From NCBI GenBank assembly GCA_964342805.1, contig CAYFHQ010000001.1, forward strand, positions 42,220-106,219: 64,000 nucleotides of DNA, in the 5' to 3' direction. The translations under genes and the position numbers were made by a program. The notes under the pieces were generated by a model, which was not told the origin of the DNA, searched no databases, and saw only the letters and a program-made list of their open reading frames with translations. Source of the stretch: CAYFHQ01 sp964342805. GTDB taxonomy: Bacteria > Bacillota > Clostridia > Peptostreptococcales > Acidaminobacteraceae. Below, one piece after another: positions 36,228 through 46,235 of this stretch (position 1 is the stretch's first letter; each line of letters begins with the position of its first letter).

Positions 36228-37761
36228 TTACAAGCCTTCCCGGTAACCACTGGGCGACTGGCCCACGTGCTTTTTAAAGAGTCTTGAGAAGTAATGGGGG
36301 GTCCTGAATACCCACCATTTCTGCAACTTCATAGGTCTTTAATTGGACGTCCTTCATGAGGGCCTTGGCCTCGTCGATCCGCAGGGCATTGAGGTAGTCC
36401 ACAAAGTTCTGCTTGGTTTCTTTTTTGAACATGCGACTCAGATAAGAAGTGGACACCCCCACTTCATCGGCCACGTCCTTGAGGGCGATGGGGCCACGGA
36501 AGTCCCGTTTGAGTATTTCTGTAGCCTGGCGGACCAGGTAGCCAATGGAAGCCACCTGTTCATGGCTGACCGCCCGGGTCCGGTCCATGACCTCCCTGTG
36601 GAGGACGGTCACCATTTCCTCCTGGGTGTGGATGTGGTCCACTGTGACGTCTGGGAAAATGTGCATCAGGAGGGTTTTTACGGATTCCAGGGCCTGGGCC
36701 CGGTCTCCTGCCGCCACACTGCCAAGGGCCTTTTCAACCGATGCGACCGCTGCCAAGGCATTTGGGGTATTCCCTGCTCTAATGGCCCGCACCAATTGGT
36801 TGCCCTGGCGTTCGAAAGTACAGGATTCAAAGGGGACTCCCTCCTTGTAGTCCTCGATGAGAAGGAGGCCCGCGTCCTCGGTATAGACACTGAACTCCAG
36901 GGCGTTAAGGACCTGGTCCACCAGGTGGGCCACAGCCTGCCAGCCGCCTCCCAACTGGGATATGGACATATTGAGGTCTATGCCAAAGCATTGTTTGACC
37001 ACGTCGATCACTTGTTCCACTTCCTTGATCAGTTGGTCACGGTCCACCCCGTCCTTTTCAATGGCAAAGACATAGAGTTGCTGGCTGCCCCTCAGGGTAA
37101 TGGGATAGAGCCTGCCGTAGTCTTGGAGGAGTTCTTCCAGGGTATGGGTCAGGCCCACCCGGAGGAGGTTGGGCTGGATGGTCGTTGCCTGGGCGGTCTG
37201 CTAGGCTGCAAAGGCAACGCTTTGACTCAAGTCCATACCATAGCTTTGAAGTTCTGCTTCTATGTCAGGTCCACTGTCTTCTTGGCAGAAGGCCAGGTCG
37301 TGGAGGAGGCGGCCCCTTAACATGGGAAGGGCTTCATCCAGCTTGCGTTCCAAGGTTTCAAAGGACTCCTCCCGCTTGATTTCATAGCGGAGCTGGACCA
37401 CGGCCTTTTGTACGGCCTGGGTGATTTCATGGAGTTTAGACGGTTTTAAGAGAAAGTCCACCACGCCCAGTTTAGCCGCCTCATGGGCATATTCAAACTG
37501 GCGGTAGCCCGTGAGGATAATGATCTTGACATGGGGGTTCTTGCCCTTGAGACGCTTGATCATTTCTAAGCCGTCCATTTTGGGCATTTGAATATCCGTC
37601 AAGACCAGGTCTGGCTCTAGGTGGTCGAACTGGGCAAGGGCGTCTTGGCCATTAATGGCCTCCCCCACCACTTCACAGTTGAACCGCTCCCAGTCCACGA
37701 TGGTGGCCATGCCCTGGCGGACAATGGGTTCGTCGTCAACGATTAGGACTTTAAAGTTCAT
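36228..37761 (-). pseudogene. YesN-type response regulator (receiver + AraC HTH), broken by a stop and a frameshift
   Basis: The intact product would have about 510 residues: a receiver domain (LIVDDEPIVRQG, phosphoacceptor in LVLTDIQMPKMDG, residues about 4-120), a middle region, and a C-terminal AraC double HTH (KDVADEVGVSTSYLSRMFKK). An in-frame TAG at 37201-37203 interrupts it after LSQSVAFAA, and the same frame continues with QTAQATTIQPNLLRV. A second lesion is one extra base in the G6 run at 36296-36301; dropping it restores the end DPHYFSRLFKKHVGQSPSGY and a stop at 36228. The start ATG overlaps the yesM-type stop (ATGA). It should have controlled the downstream beta-glucoside genes. 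Confidence 0.85.
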
Positions 37762-39533
37762 GACCGGTCTCCTTTGTCTGTTGCATTCGCGGGTAGATGG
37801 ATGGTGATCGCCGTCCAAGACCCCTGCCTGCTTTGGGCACTGAGACCAAACGACTCTCCATAGAGGAGCTTGAGGCGCTGGTTGACATTGGTCAGGCCAA
37901 TGCTCATGCGCTCGCTGGTCACTTCCTTAGCACTCATGGTTTCCTTGGCTGACTGGAAGCGGCCATTGAGCTCTTCTAGCTTGTCCTCCGTCATCCCGTT
38001 GCCATTGTCCAGTACCACAATCACTATGCCATTTTCACCGGACTTGGCAGTGATCTGAATAACCCCCTTGCGGTCTGTTTGACCGATCCCATGCTGGAGG
38101 GCGTTTTCCACGATGGGTTGGAGGAGGAGGCGGGGCACCTTGCGGTGTTTCAGCTGGGCGGCAATGTCATATCGGACTTCCAGGCGGCCGGCATATCGCT
38201 GGCGCATGATGGACAGGTAGTTTTCCACGTAGTCCACTTCGTCCTGGATGGTCACTAACTTACCCTCACGACCGATATTGGCTTCCATGAGTTTGGACAG
38301 GGCCATGACCATTTCGCTGATTTCCGGGGCCCCCTTCATTTGGGCCCGCCAGTTGATGGTTTCAAGGGTATTAAATAGGAAGTGGGGGTTGATCTGGGCT
38401 TGAAGGGCCTTCATTTCCACGTCCTTGCGGATGAGTTGCTCTTGGTAAATATCCTTGACCAGGTATTCCATTTCGGACACCATGTCGTTGAAGGTCTCTG
38501 TCAGGTAGCCCAGTTCGTCCTGGCGGTCCACCTCCAGGGCCTGGTAGCCCTCTTCCTTCTTTAGCCGCTTCATGGCCTCCACCAGTTTCTGAATGGGGGC
38601 TACAATATCAAGGCCGGTGGTGATGGATAGGACGGACAAGAGGATGATTAATGGAATAAAGATCATGGCACTCCACTGCTGGAGGTTTTGGAACTCCTGG
38701 GTAATGGCCTGTCTGGAGAAGGCGGTTACCAGGGTCCAGTCCAGGTCTTCCAGACTCCTGTAAACCACCAGGCGATCCATATTGCGCATGTCCACATAGC
38801 CTTGTTGGTCCCTGGTGGAGAGTTGGAGTTTTTCCAAGTAGGCTAGGTCCTCATTGTGGTGGTCAAAGAGGAGTTTGTCCTCTGGGGACATGACAGCCAC
38901 GTCCCTGAGAAAGGCCGATTGTAGGTCTCCATATAGGGAAGAAAGTTGGTCCTTGTCCACCAGGACAGCCATGAGGCCAATTTCGTCATAGAGGTCCCTG
39001 TCATTGATGGTTCGGACCAAAAAGACATTTTTATCCTCCCCCTGCTCATCCACATACCAAACCGGGGCACCGTCTGCCCGACGGGCTTTCTGAATGAGGA
39101 AGTCATAGGGAATAATATTTTCTATATTGGCCCGTCCACTATTGGTGTCATAGGAGAAAAACCGCCGGTCCCTTGTAATCACCGTAATAGATTGAACTTC
39201 GTCATAGGATAGCGTTTTCATGCGGAGAGTATTTTTAAGGTTGTTGACCTTGAGATAAAAGGAATAGGTGTCTGTCCGGTCGTCTTGGAGGACATCGTAG
39301 ATTTCTTGGTCATAGAGGAGGTCCTGGGATATGACTTTGACGTTTCGTGTAAAGTCTGTAATCCGGGTTTCTAAGACGGTTAACATGTCACTGGACACAT
39401 TGAGGGCATGTTGGGACATGATTTGCTCGGTCTTGAACCAGTAGAGAATGACGATTAAAAGGAGGGGGAGGAGGATTTGAACATAGAAAATGAGCAATAG
39501 TTTACGCTTGATGGTCATGTCTCGAAATCTCAT
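37758..39533 (-). CDS. YesM-type sensor histidine kinase
   Basis: The 591-residue protein has a membrane helix (about 11-30), an extracytoplasmic Cache-like sensor (about 35-280), a second helix (about 290-310), HAMP, and a His-kinase core of the YesM class: phosphoacceptor in LQAQINPHFLFNTLETI, N-box NALQHGIG and G-box VLDNGNGM. It starts with ATGA overlap on the binding-protein stop and ends with ATGA overlap on the regulator gene, a tightly coupled three-gene unit. It probably reads sugar status through the co-encoded binding protein. Confidence 0.88.
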   Translation of the reverse strand: MRFRDMTIKRKLLLIFYVQILLPLLLIVILYWFKTEQIMSQHALNVSSDMLTVLETRITDFTRNVKVISQDLLYDQEIYDVLQDDRTDTYSFYLKVNNLKNTLRMKTLSYDEVQSITVITRDRRFFSYDTNSGRANIENIIPYDFLIQKARRADGAPVWYVDEQGEDKNVFLVRTINDRDLYDEIGLMAVLVDKDQLSSLYGDLQSAFLRDVAVMSPEDKLLFDHHNEDLAYLEKLQLSTRDQQGYVDMRNMDRLVVYRSLEDLDWTLVTAFSRQAITQEFQNLQQWSAMIFIPLIILLSVLSITTGLDIVAPIQKLVEAMKRLKKEEGYQALEVDRQDELGYLTETFNDMVSEMEYLVKDIYQEQLIRKDVEMKALQAQINPHFLFNTLETINWRAQMKGAPEISEMVMALSKLMEANIGREGKLVTIQDEVDYVENYLSIMRQRYAGRLEVRYDIAAQLKHRKVPRLLLQPIVENALQHGIGQTDRKGVIQITAKSGENGIVIVVLDNGNGMTEDKLEELNGRFQSAKETMSAKEVTSERMSIGLTNVNQRLKLLYGESFGLSAQSRQGSWTAITIHLPANATDKGDRS

Positions 39534-40819
39534 TGGTCTCCCCCTTCCTTGGCCTCAAATACGTCCCTTGCTTCCATGGACCCTTCTAGAACTGATGGAA
39601 AATGCTTGACAATGGTGTTTTCCCAGTAGCCCCGGTCAATAAAATGGTCTACAGGTGCCACCCGGACCCTCGACTGGGCAACCAGGTCCTGGGCCGATGG
39701 CATATGGACCACTTCCCCTTCTACACTAAAGGCAAAGCCCAGCTGCACTTGGAAGTATTCCACCGCCTGGGGGCCAGTGAGAAACTTGAGCAAGCGGATG
39801 GAAGCCTCCCTGCGTTTTGGATCTTCCCAAGCGGCCCTGGAAATGTGGAAGTTTCCATTGCCAATCCCATAGACGATTGTTTTACCTGTGTTTTCTGCCT
39901 CTTGGGCTGGAAAAGGGATAATGGTCACCTCGCTGGCAACTGGGCTGTTGGCCAGCTCGTCAAGGAACCAAGACCCTTGGACAATCATGGCTGCTTCCCC
40001 TTGGAGAAATAGCTGGTTACGGGTTATGTCGTCGATGACAAAGGCGGTGTCTGGAAAGGCTCCTTGGTCATAGAGGACCTTCATTTGTTCCATGGCCTCG
40101 ATCAGGGCAGGATGAACCTGGCCGTCTGGTCCAAAGGGGTGCTCTACGGCTGTTCTTCCTCCAATCTGCAGGATCATGTTTTGATAGATAAAACTGCCTT
40201 CCGGCGTGCTGTTGTAGGCGATGGGAATGACACCAGCCACCCGCAGGCGTCTGCAGGCAGACACCAGGCTGTCGAAATCTCGAGGAATGGGGATATGGTG
40301 GTTCTCAAAAATGGATTGATTAATAAATAGCCCTTCAAAAATGACCTCGAAGGGGACACTATAGATTTGGGTTTGGGCCTGAACTTCTTCCCAAACCAGG
40401 GGGTCAAATCGTTCCGACCACTGGCCGCCACTTTCAATGACGGAACCCAGGGGGGCGATTTTTCCGGTTTGAATTAACTGGTTGCGGTCAGACCCTGGCC
40501 AGAGGCCAAATACATCCGGCTCATTACCAGAAGCAAAGTCGGTCTTTAGCGAAAAGAGAAAGTCCTCCCCAAACATGGACCCGTCCAGAACCTTGATGTC
40601 TGGATTTTCCTCTTGGAAGATCGATAGGAGGTCTTGGAGGATGGCCGCCCGTTCGTCAGACCCGCCCCAGGCGCTGGTAAAGCGTAGGGTGACCCCCTCA
40701 GGCTTGTCGTCCACTTGGGGCATGTCCAGGGGCGTGTTGACCGTATTGGACATGGTGATCACAAACAGCAATATGAGACCAATCATACTGATTAGCAGAA
40801 GTGTTCCAGCGTTTTTCAT
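39530..40819 (-). CDS. Extracellular solute-binding protein, probably a sensor accessory for YesM
   Basis: The 429-residue protein is of the sugar-binding SBP_bac_1 type: TLRFTSAWGGSDERAAILQD, PDVFGLWPGSDRN, AAMIVQGSWFLDEL. The N-terminus (KNAGTLLLISMIGLILLFVITMSN) is a membrane anchor or signal without a lipobox Cys, unlike transport lipoproteins. With the ATGA link to the kinase this points to a sensing rather than a transport role, as in other SBP-YesM-YesN triads. GGGGGAG precedes the ATG at 40819. Confidence 0.78.
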   Translation of the reverse strand: MKNAGTLLLISMIGLILLFVITMSNTVNTPLDMPQVDDKPEGVTLRFTSAWGGSDERAAILQDLLSIFQEENPDIKVLDGSMFGEDFLFSLKTDFASGNEPDVFGLWPGSDRNQLIQTGKIAPLGSVIESGGQWSERFDPLVWEEVQAQTQIYSVPFEVIFEGLFINQSIFENHHIPIPRDFDSLVSACRRLRVAGVIPIAYNSTPEGSFIYQNMILQIGGRTAVEHPFGPDGQVHPALIEAMEQMKVLYDQGAFPDTAFVIDDITRNQLFLQGEAAMIVQGSWFLDELANSPVASEVTIIPFPAQEAENTGKTIVYGIGNGNFHISRAAWEDPKRREASIRLLKFLTGPQAVEYFQVQLGFAFSVEGEVVHMPSAQDLVAQSRVRVAPVDHFIDRGYWENTIVKHFPSVLEGSMEARDVFEAKEGGDQ

Positions 40820-40919
40820 GACTCCCCCTTGTCCTGTCACCTACTTCTATTATACGCTTCTCAGCCGCCTAAAACAGGGGGAGGATTTTGTCATGGGACA
40901 AGATTGTACACATAGGGAA

Positions 40920-40957
40920 GGCCCAGCGACGAAAGACTCTCGGGAGGTCGCTGGGCC
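40920..40957 (-). terminator. Hairpin after the chemoreceptor gene, probable terminator
   Basis: GGCCCAGCGAC pairs with GTCGCTGGGCC. The T-run is weak; it stands 16 bases after the stop at 40973. Confidence 0.55.
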
Positions 40958-40972
40958 ATGGGATATTTGATC

Positions 40973-43000
40973 CTACTGATTCGTCTTGAATTTCTTCACT
41001 TGATCAGCAAGGTCACTGGCTATATTTCGGTTGGTGTTAGTTAGGGCGTTGACTTCCTCAACAGAAGCCGTCTGCTCTTCCGTCGACGCTGATATTTCCT
41101 CACAGGTGGCAGACAGATTGGTGGACAGGTCTGACAGGGTCTGGGCAGAAGCTAAAATGATCTCCTTGCTGTCCCCTACGGCCTCATTGACCTTTACCAC
41201 TTGGTCCATGGCGCTGACCACTTGCTCTACAGCCCCCTGGATCTTGAGGAAGATGTCTGTTGTCTGCTGGAGGGCTTCCTGCTGCTGGGTAGTTACAGAC
41301 CCAATACTATCCACGTCCTTGGCAGCGGAGGTGGTTTGATAGGCGATTTGTCCTATGATCTCCTCCACCTGCTCTGTGGTTTGGCTGGTTTCCTCAGCCA
41401 GTTTACGGATTTCGTCGGCCACCACGGCAAAGCCTCGACCTGCTTCGCCAGCTCTCGCCGCTTCAATAGAGGCGTTGAGGGCTAGGAGGTTGGTCTGGTC
41501 AGAAATGGACCGAATGCGGTCCATAAAGGTCCGCATGTTGCCCACTGTGTTTTCCACCAGGTGGATACCTTCAGACACGTTGCCTGTTTTCTCAATGGAC
41601 TCTTGGGTTGCCTGGGCCAGGGTTCCAATAATGTGGCTCCCTTGGTCACTGAGTTGGTTGACCTCAGACACCTTGTCATGGGCATTGCCAATACTGGTCT
41701 GGCCTTCCTTGACCTTGTCACTGAGGACCTCTGCCCGTTCAGCCAGGGTACTGGCCTCATGGCTTTGGTCTGTTGCCGACTGGGCCATGGCTTCCACCGC
41801 ATGGGCGTTTTCTTCTATGGCCCTGGCAGTCTCCTTCATGATCACGGTCAGTTGGTCTGCCCCTTCTTCCACCTGGCCTGCTCCGGTCTTCAGGTTATTG
41901 ACCAGGTGGCTCAGGTCCAGGCGCATGGCCTGGACAGCCCGGGCGATGTTGCCCATTTCGTCTTTCTGGGCTAAGATTTTTTTGTCCTGGTCAACTGTGA
42001 AGTCACCTTGGGCTATTTCCGTCAATTGGCCAGATAATTTTCTAAGGGGACCAATCAAATAATGGATCAAGAAGCCCAATAGAACAACTGCAACTAAAAC
42101 CGTTGCCAGGGTAATGATGATGGACTGGATGGTATTGCCAGCCAGAACCTTCTCCATCCGTTCCAATGAGATCCCTACACAAATGGACCCTACCAGTTCA
42201 TCTTCGATATAATAGGGGATCTGAACGTCATAGGCCCGGATATTGTTTTCTTTATCTTCCCAGAAGGCTGCTCCTGGAATACCATTTTGCGTGGCATCTA
42301 TGGTCACTTGGTCTGTGTACTGCTGACCCACCATGGAGGGCGTCCCGTGGATGGCCACCCCTTCCTTGTCCAGAAGGAGGGCATACATGACGTCTTCATT
42401 TTCTTCAATGTCAGCCAGGATGGCTGTCTCGTTAAACTCTTCCTTGATCTCCATGATAGTGGTGGCCTTGATGCCCAACTGGACATAGTAGCCCCTGGTG
42501 GAAAGGGCCATCCCCCCATACTTGTTGAGTTCGCCGGAAATCAAGTCCCCACGGATTTCCTCCATGTAGGTTTTTTCCTTGCCATTAAAAACTGGCATCA
42601 TCAAGTGGTCGGTGGGATATTGCCAGCCCACATAGTCGGTCACATCGGAGTAGACTATTTTTCTGTTGGAATCGATGATGTAAATGCCACCATCAATATT
42701 CAGGGCCTTGGCCAGGGAAGTGACCTTGGCGTTGGTCATTTCCTCCATGGGCACCAGGTTTATGGCTTCTGCCGCCTGGAGAATCCGCTCGGCCATCATG
42801 CTGTCCACGACCGCTTCCAGCTGGTCTGCGATATGTAGTTCATTGGCAACAGCATGGGCTAAGGAATTGCCCGACGTCTTCATTTCTTCAGTAAACAGCC
42901 GACTGACGGCGTTTAAGTTTTGCGTGGTTAGAATACCACTAATAATGATAATTAATACGATGGTCACTGCGATTAATTTGGTTTGAAACTTTAATCTCAT
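40973..43000 (-). CDS. Methyl-accepting chemotaxis protein with Cache-type sensor
   Basis: The 675-residue receptor has a membrane helix (about 8-27), a large extracytoplasmic Cache-like domain (about 30-280; IDGGIYIIDSNRKIVYSDVT), a second helix (about 290-312), HAMP (LSGQLTEIAQGDFTV) and the signalling domain with the hairpin tip DQTNLLALNASIEAARAGE and GFAVVADEIRKLAEE. It has no CheR-binding pentapeptide at the end. GAGGGGGAA precedes the start. The ligand is unknown. It lies apart from other chemotaxis genes. Confidence 0.93.
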   Translation of the reverse strand: MRLKFQTKLIAVTIVLIIIISGILTTQNLNAVSRLFTEEMKTSGNSLAHAVANELHIADQLEAVVDSMMAERILQAAEAINLVPMEEMTNAKVTSLAKALNIDGGIYIIDSNRKIVYSDVTDYVGWQYPTDHLMMPVFNGKEKTYMEEIRGDLISGELNKYGGMALSTRGYYVQLGIKATTIMEIKEEFNETAILADIEENEDVMYALLLDKEGVAIHGTPSMVGQQYTDQVTIDATQNGIPGAAFWEDKENNIRAYDVQIPYYIEDELVGSICVGISLERMEKVLAGNTIQSIIITLATVLVAVVLLGFLIHYLIGPLRKLSGQLTEIAQGDFTVDQDKKILAQKDEMGNIARAVQAMRLDLSHLVNNLKTGAGQVEEGADQLTVIMKETARAIEENAHAVEAMAQSATDQSHEASTLAERAEVLSDKVKEGQTSIGNAHDKVSEVNQLSDQGSHIIGTLAQATQESIEKTGNVSEGIHLVENTVGNMRTFMDRIRSISDQTNLLALNASIEAARAGEAGRGFAVVADEIRKLAEETSQTTEQVEEIIGQIAYQTTSAAKDVDSIGSVTTQQQEALQQTTDIFLKIQGAVEQVVSAMDQVVKVNEAVGDSKEIILASAQTLSDLSTNLSATCEEISASTEEQTASVEEVNALTNTNRNIASDLADQVKKFKTNQ

Positions 43001-43185
43001 GCTTCCCCCTCAACCCCTTCTCAGACATGTCTTTTACAACAACCCATTGGAACTTGGAACAGATAACGATTTAATAATAAACTGTTTATGTAATCATGAT
43101 TACATTTTAACTTAGATTACAAGATTGATCCATCTTTTTCGCTTTTGTAACACATTTTGGGTTAGGCCTGGTCACACCTACATAG

Positions 43186-43216
43186 AAAAAGCCCCTAGTC
43201 TGAGGACTAAGGGCTA
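43186..43216 (-). terminator. Terminator of the unknown membrane protein gene
   Basis: AGCCCTTAGTC pairs with GACTAGGGGCT (one wobble), followed by TTTTT on the minus strand. The gap 43001-43273 shows nothing else convincing besides AT-rich promoter-like sequence before the chemoreceptor. Confidence 0.75.
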
Positions 43217-43273
43217 TAGGACCAGAGGCTTTGCGACATTAAACAACACGTTGATTCAGCATAATCAATTCTT

Positions 43274-44776
43274 CTATTCCATGACCTGGTGTTCAAACTC
43301 CAACCGAATGACTTTAGCGTGGTCATCCCGGTCGATCAACTCAATGCCATAAAGGACCTGGTCAAAAACATCCATGTCTGCATGGACAATATAGTCTGCC
43401 AATGGATTGCCTGGTCTGTAGACAAGGCCCAGGGTGTCCCTTCCAGCTCCCTTCTTCCGAGTCCCCAATGAGGACACGTCTTCAATCTGCCTGCCCATAT
43501 ATAGGACATGCCATAGGTCTTTGTAAGTGGACTGGTCAAAGGCTGTATGGATAGCGTTTCCAACCTCTGCGGGTATCCACTGGCCCTCCTTAGCCTGTAG
43601 CCACCTTTGATCTACCTCACCATTTTGGCCAAAGACCACTTGTAGCCCTGTGACTTCTTGTTCATCCACTATGATTGACTCTGAGAAAAGTAAGCTTGAT
43701 CGCCTGACCGGCTCGGCCTCTGTTTGAAGGACCACCTGGTGCTTTTTCTCCTCTTCCTTCATCAAATCAAGCAAATGGATTTGAGCTGGGAAGGAGTTCT
43801 TACTTTCAAACCTGGTTTCTATGGTTGCCCGGCTCTCCCCGTTGCGATTGCTGTTATAGGTCCTGTAGGCTGGCTGGTAAAACAAATGGCTAAGGGGGGC
43901 TGTCAGTTGACCCTTAGTAAAGTGCAACCGTTCGTGGCTAACGACTTCTTCCTTCTGGCTTCCACCGCCTGCCCTCAAGATCACATCTACTTCTATCAAG
44001 TCATAGGCAGAAAGGTCTTGGATTTTGTCCACAACCACGGCATAGTATTGCTCGTCTTGAAGTCCGCTTCTATAGTTGGCAGTTTGATCCAGGGTCAAGG
44101 GATAAATGTCCATATCTTCAACGGGGCGTCTGCTGTCTGTCACCCCTTGGGTCAAGTCAAAATAAGTCCAGCTTTCCTTGGGAACCGATGCGGTGATGTC
44201 CATGGGCTTGTCTTCTACCCGCAAGCGATACACCTTTTGGATTTGGTCAACCCCATAGCTCCCACTGGAGCCAGAAAAAATATCATCTTCCCATCGATTA
44301 ACCCAGGGTGTGGCCACAGGCTCAACAAGGTATTGACCCACGGGAATCACAAGGTCAAAGCCCAGGGGCCTAATAATGCGAATGGTATTAAAACGAGGCA
44401 CATACTCCTCTAATTGGAGGACCTGGATTTCATGGAAGAGGGTCTCCACAGTGACTTGGTCACTTACCTTTTGGTCGTCTTGATACAGGGCCACCTTATG
44501 GCCCCATTTAATAGGTTTTCCTTCCACGGGAAGTTCAATGGGCATGTTTTTCATATGCATACTGTAATAAACAAAGTGTATGGCCTTGGGGTCAGCCTTG
44601 GAAAGAGCCAGGGTGTCCAAGTAACTGATTGCTGTTAATTTCAACAGCAGGACACACCCAATGAGGAGGAGGACCTTCCATGGTGAGCCTGTAGGTTCTC
44701 TCTCTGGCACATTTGAGCGCTCATTTACTTGCCTCTTTGCTGACTCATTTATCATTTTTCTTGTGTCTTGATCCAT
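43274..44776 (-). CDS. Large uncharacterised membrane-anchored protein
   Basis: I do not recognise this 500-residue protein. A charged cytoplasmic start (MDQDTRKMINESAKRQVNER) is followed by one membrane helix (VLLLIGCVLLLKLTAISYL, about 34-52) and some 440 residues outside, rich in beta-type stretches and acidic residues. There is no repeat, protease or sugar-binding motif that I can see. The GDxL-like first extracytoplasmic segment (LPVEGKPIKWGHKVALYQDD) slightly recalls GDYXXLXY-type domains. GAGGTG precedes the ATG at 44776. It is monocistronic. Confidence 0.55.
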   Translation of the reverse strand: MDQDTRKMINESAKRQVNERSNVPEREPTGSPWKVLLLIGCVLLLKLTAISYLDTLALSKADPKAIHFVYYSMHMKNMPIELPVEGKPIKWGHKVALYQDDQKVSDQVTVETLFHEIQVLQLEEYVPRFNTIRIIRPLGFDLVIPVGQYLVEPVATPWVNRWEDDIFSGSSGSYGVDQIQKVYRLRVEDKPMDITASVPKESWTYFDLTQGVTDSRRPVEDMDIYPLTLDQTANYRSGLQDEQYYAVVVDKIQDLSAYDLIEVDVILRAGGGSQKEEVVSHERLHFTKGQLTAPLSHLFYQPAYRTYNSNRNGESRATIETRFESKNSFPAQIHLLDLMKEEEKKHQVVLQTEAEPVRRSSLLFSESIIVDEQEVTGLQVVFGQNGEVDQRWLQAKEGQWIPAEVGNAIHTAFDQSTYKDLWHVLYMGRQIEDVSSLGTRKKGAGRDTLGLVYRPGNPLADYIVHADMDVFDQVLYGIELIDRDDHAKVIRLEFEHQVME

Positions 44777-44874
44777 GGAACACCTCACACATTTCCTGCT
44801 TCCAGCTATCTTCCCTATATATTACCATTCTCCCGGGCATGTATGTAATTCCAAATCCGAATGGTAACATAAAC

Positions 44875-44903
44875 GAAAAAAACACTCCCTTTGGGAGTGT
44901 TTA
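44875..44903 (-). terminator. Terminator overlapping the stop codon of the small membrane protein gene
   Basis: AACACTCCC pairs with GGGAGTGTT around TTT and is followed by seven T residues on the minus strand. The stem begins in the TAA stop at 44901-44903. Confidence 0.85.
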
Positions 44904-45215
44904 CTCGGCTTTATACTGACTACTACGGATCATGGGACGTAGAATACGAACATAGACTGTCCCCAGAAGGAAGACAAACAAGAAGATATTCCCCATATTC
45001 ATATAAACCACCAAGGGGTCTGCGCTTCCGCCAGAGGCGTCCAGGTAGAGGCCGTAGTTGTAAAAGTGGCTGAGGGAAATCATGAGTTCCATGGCGGCAT
45101 TGAGCATGAGGATGCCGATCATATTTAAACTGGTTCTGGTAGTGAAAAAGGCATACAAACAATTGAGGACCAGGGCAGCTGTCAAAATAATGCTTATGCC
45201 CATGAAGTTATACAT
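44901..45215 (-). CDS. Small three-helix membrane protein
   Basis: The 104-residue protein has three hydrophobic segments (about 5-25, 32-52, 72-92). The segment MIGILMLNAAMELMISL faintly recalls the NuoK/MnhC family of small proton-channel subunits, but the usual partner genes are absent and the match is not sufficient for a name. Its start is preceded by GAGTAGG. The terminators on both sides make it a single-gene unit. Confidence 0.5.
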   Translation of the reverse strand: MYNFMGISIILTAALVLNCLYAFFTTRTSLNMIGILMLNAAMELMISLSHFYNYGLYLDASGGSADPLVVYMNMGNIFLFVFLLGTVYVRILRPMIRSSQYKAE

Positions 45216-45232
45216 GGTGACCTACTCTCTAA

Positions 45233-45284
45233 AAAGCAACCTAGTCCCCTATTGTCCATTTGACCAAGGGACTAGGTGTTTTTT
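45233..45284. terminator. Bidirectional-looking terminator after the CPBP gene
   Basis: ACCTAGTCCC pairs with GGGACTAGGT. Seven T residues follow on the plus strand and a TTGCTTTTT tail on the minus strand, where the CPBP gene ends at 45327. Confidence 0.75.
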
Positions 45285-45326
45285 TCATTTACTATTACTT
45301 CTCCTCACAGTATACCAAATGTTGGA

Positions 45327-46118
45327 CTACTTATAGGCCCGGTCTCGGGAAAAGTCACCCCGAAGAAGGGCCAAGAGAACAGGAAGCGCCAAGAGGCCAA
45401 AGCCAATCCACCGTCCCAGGTCTGTCTGCCAATAGGGAAAAATGGCTGCAGTTGTATTGGCTACAGCGTGGAAAACGATCATGAGGGTAAGGTTGCCCTT
45501 TGATCGGTTATAGAGCCAGGTGTAGTAAAAGGCCATGAGGGTATTCTGGAGGCCAAACTGCCACCAAGGAATATTGGACTGGACTGTTCCCTCCATAAAG
45601 AACAAGGGGGCATGCCAGAGACTCCAAATGACCCCAAGTACTAGGCTGGCCACAAGGGGTGAATAGAGGTCTTGTAATTTGGGGAGGGCATAGCCCCGCC
45701 AACCCATTTCTTCACCCAAGGCCCCGCCCATGACTAAGATCACTAAAAAGGTGATCACAACTGCCAGGGGGTCACCATTGATTTGGCCCGGAAACCCTGG
45801 GTCCAGTCGGCTGACCAGTATGTAACTCAGTAGACCAATGATCGGCACAAGGACCAGTCCCAGTAACCAAGGAACCAGGCCTCCGCCAGGGCGCATCTTG
45901 ACCTTAAGGCTTTGCCAGAGGCTGGTCTTACTCTCCTTGCCCAGGCCCACCAGGCCCACAATTGAAGGAATAAAACTGGCAAACATGGACAGGATCAAGA
46001 AGGGAACTGGAATGGCCATTCCCTGCCCCTGGAGGACTGCCGGCAACCATATGAGCCAGGAGACCAGGAGGGTGACCCCAAAGAATATGCCAAGTTGTCG
46101 TCTAATTGTTGCTTCCAT
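45327..46118 (-). CDS. CPBP family intramembrane metalloprotease
   Basis: The 263-residue protein has about eight membrane segments and the CPBP (CAAX protease and bacteriocin-processing) motifs: GEEMGWRGYALP near residue 135 (EExxxR), a following WSLWHAPLFFME and a final His in FHAVANT. These residues form the metal site within the membrane. Roles in the family range from bacteriocin self-immunity to peptide maturation; nothing nearby fixes it. ATG 46118 with AAGGAG upstream is preferred to GTG 46124. Confidence 0.85.
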   Translation of the reverse strand: MEATIRRQLGIFFGVTLLVSWLIWLPAVLQGQGMAIPVPFLILSMFASFIPSIVGLVGLGKESKTSLWQSLKVKMRPGGGLVPWLLGLVLVPIIGLLSYILVSRLDPGFPGQINGDPLAVVITFLVILVMGGALGEEMGWRGYALPKLQDLYSPLVASLVLGVIWSLWHAPLFFMEGTVQSNIPWWQFGLQNTLMAFYYTWLYNRSKGNLTLMIVFHAVANTTAAIFPYWQTDLGRWIGFGLLALPVLLALLRGDFSRDRAYK

Positions 46119-46191
46119 AGTCACTCCTTTGCTGACAATCTAAAACCCCTCTTGTTGGAGGCCTCGTACCCTAGAGAACTTTGTCAATTAT

Positions 46192-46220
46192 CTAAGGCCC
46201 CCACCATGTGGAGGCCTTAG
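46192..46220 (-). terminator. Hairpin after the second chemoreceptor gene, probable terminator
   Basis: CTAAGGCC-C-CCAC pairs with GTGG-A-GGCCTTAG. No T-run follows on the minus side, so termination is not certain. Confidence 0.4.
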
Positions 46221-46235
46221 TATGAACACTTTTTG

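Noticed and set aside
37201..37203. TAG read as pyrrolysine or other recoding
   Set aside because: TAG ends other genes normally (for example at 478-480 and 46267-46269) and no pylTSBCD genes or methylamine methyltransferases are in view.
42166..42838. Plus-strand frames across the first chemoreceptor
   Set aside because: They are antisense shadows; the receptor frame is intact with all expected domains.
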